From assembly GCA_045539925.1 (NCBI GenBank), contig JAZQGH010000197.1:1-55135 (forward strand): 55,135 bases of DNA, given 5' to 3'. Positions 33,480 to 41,005 of the stretch are shown piece by piece. This DNA is from SFWF01 sp045539925. GTDB taxonomy: Bacteria > Bacillota > Clostridia > Oscillospirales > Acutalibacteraceae. Both the position numbers and the translations under genes were made by a program. How positions within the stretch are numbered: the first letter of the stretch is position 1; every line of letters starts with the position of its first letter. Under the pieces are notes generated by a model, which was not told the DNA's origin, did not search any database, and saw only the letters and a list, made by a program, of their open reading frames with translations.

Positions 33480-35585
33480 TTACTTTACAAGTCGGGGAAC
33501 CTGCCAGCTGTCTTCGGTGCTTTGAGGAGCACCTGAAAGCAGGTCGGTACGGCTGAAGGGTTGTTTTCTTTCGTCGGCACGAAGGACATTGGTCATAGGT
33601 CTTACATGGACCATTGCCTCGGTATTTTCGGTATCTATATCCTTAAGCTCGGCTTCTTTTACTGCCATAGCCTTAAAGATTTTTTCCATAGTCTTTTTCT
33701 CGTCATCGGTGAACTTAAGCTCGTTTACCTGCTCGAGAGCATCAAGCTTGGCTTTGCCTGAGGTAACTCCTGCCTTGGAGGCAGATACTGCATTTGCAAA
33801 GTTAGAGCCGTCTCCCGCAGTACCAAAGGTATCTGCACCCTCTTTTCCGCGGATAGAAACATTTGCTTCGAAGAGCTGAAGCTCGGTAACCTCACTGGGG
33901 GCGCCTAAAAGCTGATCCTGTGCAGCACCGTCTAATGGGAATGCGATAACGTCACGAATGGTTTCGGTGTCGGCAAGAAGCATAACTATACGGTCAACAC
34001 CAGGTGCCATACCTGCATGGGGAGGTGCACCGAACTGGAATGCGTTATAAAGAGCCGAGAAGCGCTTTTCAACCTCGCTCTCTTCATATCCAGCGATTTC
34101 AAAAGCCTTTCTCATAATTTCGGGGCTATGGTTACGGACAGCACCCGACGCCAGTTCTATACCGTTGCATACAAGGTCATACTGATATGCAAGAATAGTA
34201 CAGGGGTCCTGATTTTCGAGAGCATCAAGACCGCCCTGAGGCATTGAGAAGGGATTATGGGTGAAGATAATGCTATCGGTAGTTTCGTCCAGCTCGTACA
34301 TGGGGAAATCTACAACGAAGCAGAACTCGAAAGAGTCTTTGTTTATAAGGCCAAGCTCGTTACCAAGCCAAGTGCGGATAACACCTGCGTTTTTATCGGC
34401 AGTAGAGGAAACGGTATCGCAGATGAAGAAGATGGTTTCTCCCTCTTTAACACCTGTAAGCTCTACAATCTCCTTTTTCTGCTCCTCTGAAAGCACCTTG
34501 GAGATGGGGTCGTCCTTAAAGGTATAGGTAGCGGCATCAAGGAGGGTAATGTGTGCAAGACCTGCCATTTTTGCCTGCTTTTGCGCAAACTCTAAGGACT
34601 TATCGAAGAACCAACGCTCTGCCTTGCAGGGGGCAACAATACCGCGCACAGGCTTATTCATAAAGGGCTTAAAGGGAGCGCGGGTGAAGAAATCGGTAAG
34701 GTCGCAGATGATAAGGGGGTTTCGAAGGTCGGGCTTATCAGAGCCGTATTTTGCCATTGCCTCTGCAAAAGGAATTCTTCTAAAGGGGGTATCGGTTATC
34801 TTCTTATCCGAGAAGGTGCGGAAAACATCACTTACCACCGATTCGCAAACCTCTAAAACCTCGTCCTGAGTAGCAAAAGCCATTTCGAAATCGAGCTGAT
34901 AGAATTCACCTGGGGAACGGTCTGCACGGGCATCCTCATCTCTGAAGCATGGAGCTATCTGGAAATATCTGTCAAAGCCCGACACCATAAGCAGCTGTTT
35001 AAACTGCTGAGGTGCCTGAGGAAGGGCATAGAACTTTCCGGGGTGCTTACGGGAGGGCACAAGGAAGTCGCGGGCACCCTCGGGTGAAGATGCTGTGAGT
35101 ATTGGGGTCTGAATATCTAAGAAGCCTCTCTCCTCCATAAGGCGACGCATATGGCCGATAACCTTGGAGCGAAGAATGATATTATTGTGGAGCTTTGTGG
35201 AGCGCAGATCGAGAAAACGGTGCTTTAATCGGATATTCTCGTTAGTGTTTACGGCACCAACCTCAAAGGGCAGGTCGCGGGTGCAGGCACCGAGAACGGT
35301 AACGCTGTCGGCAACAAGCTCTACATCGCCTGTGGCGATTTTGGGATTTTCTGTTCCCTCATCACGAAGGGTAACTATTCCCTTTGCCGAGATTACGGTC
35401 TCCTTTGCTATGCCTTTGAGCAGATTTTCGTCGTGAACTACTACCTGAGTAACTCCTGTTTCGTCACGAAGGTCGACAAAAAGCACTCCGCCGTGGTCTC
35501 GTATTACCTCGACCCAGCCTGCAAGCTCTACAGTCTGCCCTATGTGTTCCTTTCTTATTTCATTGCAACGATGGGTTCTGTACAT
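33480..35585 (-). CDS. aspS: aspartyl-tRNA synthetase fused to GatC
   Basis: A 701-residue fusion. Residues 1-590 are a bacterial-type AspRS: anticodon-binding OB fold ('AGWVEVIRDHGGVLFVDLRD'), motif 2 ('FRDEDARADRSPGEF'), GAD insertion and motif 3 ('MAPGVDRIVMLL'). His31 in RDHGG is the residue reported for non-discriminating AspRS, which also charges tRNA(Asn). After a Gly/Ala/Ser-rich linker, residues 617-701 are GatC ('FTDDEKKTMEKIF', 'VHVRPMTNVLRADE', ending 'WQVPRLVK'). So the enzyme that makes Asp-tRNA(Asn) is covalently linked to the amidotransferase. GGAGG precedes the ATG; gatA and gatB follow within 20 bases; a T-box leader controls it. Confidence 0.93.
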   Translation of the reverse strand: MYRTHRCNEIRKEHIGQTVELAGWVEVIRDHGGVLFVDLRDETGVTQVVVHDENLLKGIAKETVISAKGIVTLRDEGTENPKIATGDVELVADSVTVLGACTRDLPFEVGAVNTNENIRLKHRFLDLRSTKLHNNIILRSKVIGHMRRLMEERGFLDIQTPILTASSPEGARDFLVPSRKHPGKFYALPQAPQQFKQLLMVSGFDRYFQIAPCFRDEDARADRSPGEFYQLDFEMAFATQDEVLEVCESVVSDVFRTFSDKKITDTPFRRIPFAEAMAKYGSDKPDLRNPLIICDLTDFFTRAPFKPFMNKPVRGIVAPCKAERWFFDKSLEFAQKQAKMAGLAHITLLDAATYTFKDDPISKVLSEEQKKEIVELTGVKEGETIFFICDTVSSTADKNAGVIRTWLGNELGLINKDSFEFCFVVDFPMYELDETTDSIIFTHNPFSMPQGGLDALENQDPCTILAYQYDLVCNGIELASGAVRNHSPEIMRKAFEIAGYEESEVEKRFSALYNAFQFGAPPHAGMAPGVDRIVMLLADTETIRDVIAFPLDGAAQDQLLGAPSEVTELQLFEANVSIRGKEGADTFGTAGDGSNFANAVSASKAGVTSGKAKLDALEQVNELKFTDDEKKTMEKIFKAMAVKEAELKDIDTENTEAMVHVRPMTNVLRADERKQPFSRTDLLSGAPQSTEDSWQVPRLVK

Positions 35586-35629
35586 TTAAAATGCCTCCGT
35601 TTGCTTTTTTATTATATTATACTGAAAAA

Positions 35630-35862
35630 TAAAAAATCCCGAGAATACCAAAAAGTATTCTCGGGACGAATAAATAAAATTATCCGCGGTGCCACCCGTT
35701 TTGATGCATTACGCATCCGCTTTTATATTAAGTTGTGGACGCCCTTGAAGTGTTCCCATACTTACTACTCATCTGAAACGCGCTTTCAGTCGGTGACGCG
35801 TAATCCCTGGCAGACTTTCCAAAAAAGCAGAGTCTTCGCTTATTATTATAACCGAAATCTTT
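35630..35862 (-). promoter_or_regulatory. T-box riboswitch and promoter of the aspS-gatC/gatA/gatB operon
   Basis: On the minus strand, TTGACA and TATAAT (about 35870-35843) start the transcript. The T-box core GGGTGGCACCGCGG lies at 35697-35684, just before a perfect 11-bp terminator (35665-35655 with 35648-35638) followed by T's. Uncharged tRNA would pair its CCA end with the T-box and prevent termination. A candidate specifier loop in the stem I 3' strand reads GAAC (35755-35752), which contains both AAC (Asn) and GAA (Glu). The specifier assignment is by eye and less certain than the T-box itself. Confidence 0.9.
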
Positions 35863-35956
35863 CATTTGTCAATAATTTTTGGTTTCCAAATTATCCAAAA
35901 TTTGTTTTCGCCCTAATTATATTTTATGCACTTTCGCTTCAAATGTTCTGTTAACG

Positions 35957-35984
35957 AAATCCCTCTTCCGAAGAAGAGGGATTT
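35957..35984 (-). terminator. terminator of the uxuA operon
   Basis: An 11-bp stem (35957-35967 with 35974-35984) just after the SDR gene on the minus strand. Confidence 0.7.
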
Positions 35985-35997
35985 TGAAATATTGTAA

Positions 35998-36840
35998 TTA
36001 TACTCCCGAATAAGCGGCGAAGCCTGCGTCTACGGGGAGAACAACGCCTGTAATTGCAGAAGCAGAGCGGTCGTCGCAGAGGAAGAGGGTTGCGCCGATA
36101 AGCTCGTCTGCATCAACAAAGCGATGGGTAGGAGTGCCGTTTAAAATTTTGGCACTTCTGGCTGTGGGAGTGCCGTCCTCATTAAAGAGAAGAGCCTTGT
36201 TCTGAGCAGATACAAGGAAACCGGGGGCTATTGCGTTACAGCGAATTCCTGTTCCTGCAAAGTGGGTTGCAAGCCACTGTGTAAAGTTAGAGATAGCAGC
36301 CTTTGCAGCGGAATATGCGGGGATTTTGGTGAGAGGGGTATAGGAGTTCATCGAAGAGATATTAAGGATGCATCCTGCCTTCTTTTCTACCATATCCTTA
36401 GCAAATGCCTGAGTGGGAAGGAGCGTTCCCTGAAAGTTGAGCTTGAATACAAAGTCAACACCGTCGGGGATAAGGTCGAAGAAGGATTTTCCGCCCTCTT
36501 TAGCCTCGTGATGATACTCGTTATCGGTGGTAGCTCTGGGATTGTTTCCGCCTGCGCCGTTAACAAGAACATCACAGGGACCGAGATCAGCAACAACCTG
36601 TGCGCGAACAGCCTCTAAAGCCTCGGGATCAAGAACGTTAGCCTTGTAGCCCTCGCAGATGTAGCCTTCTGCCTTGAGCTCGTCGGCAAGAGCCTTTACT
36701 GCATCTTCATTAAGGTCGAGCGCTGCAACCTTTGCGCCGCACTGTGCAAATGCACGTGCCATTGCGCCGCAGATAAGTCCGCCTGCGCCTGTAACTACAA
36801 CTACCTTGCCTGTATAATCAATATTAAGGGGTAAATTCAT
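35998..36840 (-). CDS. uxuB: SDR-family D-mannonate oxidoreductase
   Basis: A 280-residue short-chain dehydrogenase. The Rossmann motif is 'VVVTGAGGLICGAMARAFA', the NAG motif is 'LVNGAGGNNPR', and the catalytic set is Ser in 'NISSMNSY' plus 'YSAAK'. A long loop ('NEYHHEAKEGGKSFFDL') is typical of the B. subtilis UxuB-type fructuronate reductases. It interconverts D-fructuronate and D-mannonate with NAD(H). It lies 23 bases downstream of uxuA, so the two catalyse consecutive steps of glucuronate breakdown. Confidence 0.87.
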   Translation of the reverse strand: MNLPLNIDYTGKVVVVTGAGGLICGAMARAFAQCGAKVAALDLNEDAVKALADELKAEGYICEGYKANVLDPEALEAVRAQVVADLGPCDVLVNGAGGNNPRATTDNEYHHEAKEGGKSFFDLIPDGVDFVFKLNFQGTLLPTQAFAKDMVEKKAGCILNISSMNSYTPLTKIPAYSAAKAAISNFTQWLATHFAGTGIRCNAIAPGFLVSAQNKALLFNEDGTPTARSAKILNGTPTHRFVDADELIGATLFLCDDRSASAITGVVLPVDAGFAAYSGV

Positions 36841-36863
36841 TTTTAGTTCCTCCTGCTTAATAA

Positions 36864-37913
36864 TTAGTCTTCTATAACGCCGCCGTTGGCTTCGATAAGG
36901 CCGTTAATGTAAGCCGAACCTAAAGCACGGTCGTAAAGTCCGTAACCGGGTTTTCCTGTTTCGCCCCAGATCATACGTCCGTGGTCGGGACGGAAATATC
37001 CGTTAAAGCCTGTTTTAACAAGTGCCTTTATGATTGCGTTCATATCGAGACTGCCCTTCTGGGTGAGGTGTCCTGATTCCTCAAAGCTGGTGTCTTCGAG
37101 AATCTTTACATTGCGAAGGTGCATAAAGCCTATTCTGTTCATAGCAGAATATTTTTCTACCATAGAGGGCATATCGTTCTTGGGGGAGCAGCCGAGAGAG
37201 CCTGTGCAGAAGCAAAGGGTGTTTGCAGGGCTGTCAACAATCTTAAGGAAGCGGTCGAGATTAGCCTCGTCGGTAATGATACGGGGAATTCCGAAAATGG
37301 GATAGGGCGGGTCGTCAGGATGGATAGACATTACAACGCCACATTCCTCTGCAACGGGGATGACTGCTTTAAGGAAGTATTCGAGATTCTCCCAAAGTCC
37401 TTCCTCGCCAAGCTCACCGTAAGCCGAGATAAGAGCGCGGACCTCATCCTGAGAATAGCTGGAGTCCCAACCGGGGAGATGTATGTCGTCCTTTAAGGGG
37501 TCGAGGCCCTTCATCTGCTCCCAGTACATTACAAGACTGGTAGAGCCGTCCTCGCCCATCTTATCAAGCTGGGTACGGGTCCAGTCGAAAACGGGCATAA
37601 AGTTATAGGTAACACACTTCACACCGTATTTTGCGCAACGACGGATATTTTCGCAGTAATTTGCAATATGACGGTCACGCTCGGGTCTGCCGAGTTTTAT
37701 CTCCTCTGTAACGGGAATAGATTCGACCACGTCGAAAACAAGGCCGTTTTCCTTACATCTGTCGGCAATGTGCTTGATGCTCTCCTCGGGCCATACCTCA
37801 CCCGGCTTTACATCGTAGACTGCCGATACGATAGAGCGCATGCCCGGAATCTGACGGATGTACTCCAGAGTTACGGGATCACTGTCGCCATACCAACGGA
37901 ATGAACTTTTCAT
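36864..37913 (-). CDS. uxuA: mannonate dehydratase
   Basis: A 349-residue UxuA. 'MKSSFRWYGDSDPVTLEYIRQIPG' is the family start; 'KCVTYNFMPVFDWTRT', 'MSIHPDDPPYPIFGIPRI' and 'CTGSLG' carry the metal-binding residues; 'FRPDHGRMIWGE' is near the end. It dehydrates D-mannonate to 2-keto-3-deoxygluconate. A possible promoter upstream (minus strand, near 37960) has TTTACT and TAAAAT 17 bases apart. Its upstream neighbour is an AraC regulator on the same strand. Confidence 0.94.
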   Translation of the reverse strand: MKSSFRWYGDSDPVTLEYIRQIPGMRSIVSAVYDVKPGEVWPEESIKHIADRCKENGLVFDVVESIPVTEEIKLGRPERDRHIANYCENIRRCAKYGVKCVTYNFMPVFDWTRTQLDKMGEDGSTSLVMYWEQMKGLDPLKDDIHLPGWDSSYSQDEVRALISAYGELGEEGLWENLEYFLKAVIPVAEECGVVMSIHPDDPPYPIFGIPRIITDEANLDRFLKIVDSPANTLCFCTGSLGCSPKNDMPSMVEKYSAMNRIGFMHLRNVKILEDTSFEESGHLTQKGSLDMNAIIKALVKTGFNGYFRPDHGRMIWGETGKPGYGLYDRALGSAYINGLIEANGGVIED

Positions 37914-38054
37914 AAATTATACCTCCGTATGTTTTGTTGATTATATTTTAATGAATATCTGCACAAAAGTAAAGTATTCATTATTTATTATACCAAATTG
38001 CCCACTTCTGTCCATTGCTTTTCTGCCATAATATATTGCAAAAATGCGCAACTA

Positions 38055-39278
38055 TTACAGCCCTGTACTTCTGTACTCCTTAGGGGTTTTACCTGTATGC
38101 CTTTTAAAAAGCTTGGAAAAATACTGAACGTCCATAATGCCGCAATGAAGGGCTATAGTCTGTATCTGCAGACGGGTGGTTGAAAGCAGACGCATAGCAA
38201 GCTGCATACGCTCACCTATTATATATTCTGTAAGGGTCTTTCCTGTTTCCTTTTTAAATACCGAGGAAAGATAACCCGCGCTTATATTCTGACTTTTCGC
38301 CAGAGATTGAAGGGTAAGATTTGCCGACAGGTCTGAGTTTATCAGCGTTATGACCTTTTGCACCGCAGAAGAATAATTTTTCATTGAGTGCTTCCGCACA
38401 AGTCTGCAATAGCTTTTGAACATATGTGCCATAAGCTCCGATACTGCAGCAATCGAGGAGACCTGCTCTATTCTTACGGCAAAATCCGAAGAAACATCGT
38501 GTATATAAAGCGGATGCACCCCTCCGCTTTCCGCCGCTTTTCTAAGCAGAGTATTCATTATAATAGCGTAGTTTTTAAGATTGCGCACAGGGTCGGTAAT
38601 ACGGCGTTCAAAAGTGAAATCCGAAAAGGTCTCGATAAGCTGAGCCACCTTGTGCTCCTGTCCCAGTGACACTGCACGGATAAGCTCATTTTCATAATCA
38701 TACCGTTTTTTCATCAGCTCCATATTTACCATAAGGCTTTCTACATCCTCATTGCTGCGGTTTTTGGAGAGCACGGTATTATCCTCCACAAGCTCGCGGT
38801 TTATGTCTATGACCGTGAATCCGCTGCTGCCTCCCCAGATATGCTCACCGAAGGTCTCAAGCATTGTAAAAATGCTGTCGTTATCCGAAATCGTTGGGAT
38901 ATTTGCATAATAATCCTGCAAAAGTTTTTGCTTAGAGGGAGATATTCCGTATTTTTCACCTGCTTCGAGTATATATTTTGTTTCTACCTCTTCAGACAGA
39001 TAGGGGCCGATTATCATAATCTGTTCGGGGCTGACAGCCGGCAGCAGAAAGAACACATAACAAAGCCTGAGGGCAGAAAATTTATACATAGTGTACGGTT
39101 TTATATTATCGGCAAATTCATCCACCGAAAAACGGTTTTTGAGGTCGTCTCCGAAGAGAATAATAAAGGCTTCGTCGAACATATTATTAAATATAGCATT
39201 CTTTCCCGCAAAGGAGGTCTTTACTCTGCGCTTTTTAAGTGTGTTGCAGAGAAAACGCAATTCATTTTCGTACAGCAC
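38055..39278 (-). CDS. AraC-family transcriptional regulator
   Basis: A 407-residue regulator. The C-terminal 100 residues are an AraC double HTH: 'LTLQSLAKSQNISAGYLSSVFKKETGKTLTEYI' and 'IALHCGIMDVQYFSKLFKRHTGKTPKEYR'. The N-terminal 290 residues have no motif I can name and probably sense a sugar or a partner. It is divergent from the GPH symporter and upstream of uxuA-uxuB, so it is the likely local activator of hexuronate use. Confidence 0.88.
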   Translation of the reverse strand: MLYENELRFLCNTLKKRRVKTSFAGKNAIFNNMFDEAFIILFGDDLKNRFSVDEFADNIKPYTMYKFSALRLCYVFFLLPAVSPEQIMIIGPYLSEEVETKYILEAGEKYGISPSKQKLLQDYYANIPTISDNDSIFTMLETFGEHIWGGSSGFTVIDINRELVEDNTVLSKNRSNEDVESLMVNMELMKKRYDYENELIRAVSLGQEHKVAQLIETFSDFTFERRITDPVRNLKNYAIIMNTLLRKAAESGGVHPLYIHDVSSDFAVRIEQVSSIAAVSELMAHMFKSYCRLVRKHSMKNYSSAVQKVITLINSDLSANLTLQSLAKSQNISAGYLSSVFKKETGKTLTEYIIGERMQLAMRLLSTTRLQIQTIALHCGIMDVQYFSKLFKRHTGKTPKEYRSTGL

Positions 39279-39442
39279 CGTTCCCTCCTCCTGCGGTTTT
39301 GTGAAATTTAATAATATTTATCCACTTGCCCTTAATATTTTATTACATAATCCACCCAATTTCAATAGAGAATTTTACAAAAATATGAAAATAATACAAA
39401 AGCGGATTAAAATTTTACTCACAATATTCTTGCAAAATGCTT

Positions 39443-39448
39443 TATAAT
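39443..39448 (+). promoter_or_regulatory. -10 box of the symporter gene
   Basis: A TATAAT lies 42 bases before the ATG, but there is no good -35 at the right distance. This is what an AraC-activated promoter would look like; the activator gene is divergent and adjacent. Confidence 0.45.
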
Positions 39449-39490
39449 ATACAAGGCAACTCACTCATTATTTTAATGGAGGCTTTTTAT

Positions 39491-40936
39491 ATGTCCAACG
39501 AAAATAAACTACGACCCTTTGGCGTGAGGGACAAGTTTGGTTATCTCTTCGGAGATTTCGGTAACGACTTTACCTTCATCCTCTCTACAATGCTGCTTAT
39601 GAAGTTCTACACCGATGTTATGGGTGTAAGCGCAGCAGTTGTAGGTACCATTATGATGATCGCTCGTTTTGTTGACGCTGTTACAGACGTTACAATGGGA
39701 CGTATCGTTGACCGTGCAAAAGGCACAAAAGCAGGAAAATTCAAGCCCTGGCTGCTCCGTATGTGCGGACCTGTTGCTCTCGCATCCTTCCTTATGTATC
39801 AGAGCTCTCTTGCAGGCGCAAGTATGACTGTTAAAATCATTTATCTCTTTGTAACATACATTCTCTGGGGCTCGATATTCTACACCTCTATCAACATCCC
39901 ATACGGCTCTATGGCTTCCGCCATTTCGGGCGACCCCAGCGACCGTCAGTCCCTCTCAACCTTCCGTACCATGGGCGCTACCCTTGCAGGTATGGTAGTA
40001 GGTATTGCTCTTCCCATCTTTGCATATGAGAAGAAGGATATTGTCAACGAGCTTGGCGAAACCGTTCAGTCAGACGTTCTTGTAGGCGGTAAGGTAACTA
40101 TTATTGCAGGTGTGTTCTCTGTTCTCGCTATTGTGTGCTATCTCCTCTGCTACACTATGGTAACCGAGCGTGTTCGTCCCGAAGTATCCGAAGACGAATT
40201 CAAGAATAACTCGGTTGGCAAAATGCTTGTTAACGCCCTTGGCAACCGTGCCCTCCTTTCAATAATCGTAGCATCTATCGTTATGCTACTCGCCCAGCTC
40301 ACAATGCAGAATATGGCGGCTTATGTATTCCCCGACTATTACAACGACGCTACCGCACAGTCTATTTCTACCGCATTTATGATGGTTGGTATGGTACTTG
40401 CAGCAATCCTTTCAAAACCCCTTGCCAAAAAATTCGGTAAAGCAGAGGTCAGCATTGTATCTAACCTCTTTGCCGCTGTTGTTTGCATTCTCCTCTTCAT
40501 CGTTCGTCCCGACAACGTTTGGGTATATGTTGCACTTCAGGCACTCTGCTGGTTAGGTCTTGGTATCTTCTCTATGGTATCCTGGGCTCTTATCACCGAC
40601 GTTATTGATTATTCCGAGCTCAGAAACGGCATCCGCGAGGATGGTTCTGTTTACGCCCTCTACTCCTTCGCCCGCAAGCTCGGTCAGGCAGTTGCTGCAG
40701 GTCTTTCGGGTTGGCTCCTTACAGGTATTGGCTACAACACCGACGCTGCTGCTAACGGAATCAAACAGACCCAGTCGGTTCTTGACGGCATCTTTAATAT
40801 CTCTACTATCGTACCCGCAATCGGTTTTGCCGCACTTGCGCTTGTGCTTTGGTTCTGGTATCCCCTCCACAAAAAGCAGGTTGATGCCAATGTAGCCGCC
40901 CTTAAGGAAAAGCACGGCGAAAGCGAAGCTGAATAA
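39491..40936 (+). CDS. GPH-family sugar:cation symporter
   Basis: A 482-residue transporter with about twelve transmembrane helices, of the glycoside-pentoside-hexuronide family. 'KFGYLFGDFGNDFTFIL', 'ARFVDAVTDVTMGRIVDRAK' and 'GKFKPWLLR' are characteristic N-terminal blocks. ATG 39491 has TGGAGG 8 bases before it, and the longer frame from 39437 would start inside the promoter. It is followed by a GH2 enzyme, so it most likely imports the glycoside that GH2 cuts, with Na+ or H+. Confidence 0.92.
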   Translation: MSNENKLRPFGVRDKFGYLFGDFGNDFTFILSTMLLMKFYTDVMGVSAAVVGTIMMIARFVDAVTDVTMGRIVDRAKGTKAGKFKPWLLRMCGPVALASFLMYQSSLAGASMTVKIIYLFVTYILWGSIFYTSINIPYGSMASAISGDPSDRQSLSTFRTMGATLAGMVVGIALPIFAYEKKDIVNELGETVQSDVLVGGKVTIIAGVFSVLAIVCYLLCYTMVTERVRPEVSEDEFKNNSVGKMLVNALGNRALLSIIVASIVMLLAQLTMQNMAAYVFPDYYNDATAQSISTAFMMVGMVLAAILSKPLAKKFGKAEVSIVSNLFAAVVCILLFIVRPDNVWVYVALQALCWLGLGIFSMVSWALITDVIDYSELRNGIREDGSVYALYSFARKLGQAVAAGLSGWLLTGIGYNTDAAANGIKQTQSVLDGIFNISTIVPAIGFAALALVLWFWYPLHKKQVDANVAALKEKHGESEAE

Positions 40937-40950
40937 TAAGTTTATCCATC

Positions 40951-40981
40951 GGCGTCCGACCTAACCGCCGGGCGCCTTTTT
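40951..40981 (+). terminator. hairpin between symporter and GH2 genes
   Basis: An 8-bp GC-rich stem (40951-40958 with 40969-40976, one G-T pair) is followed by T5 inside the 69-bp gap of a two-gene operon. It may lower GH2 expression relative to the transporter or act as an mRNA stabiliser. Confidence 0.6.
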
Positions 40982-41005
40982 AAAATTTTAACGGAGGTAA
41001 ATATT

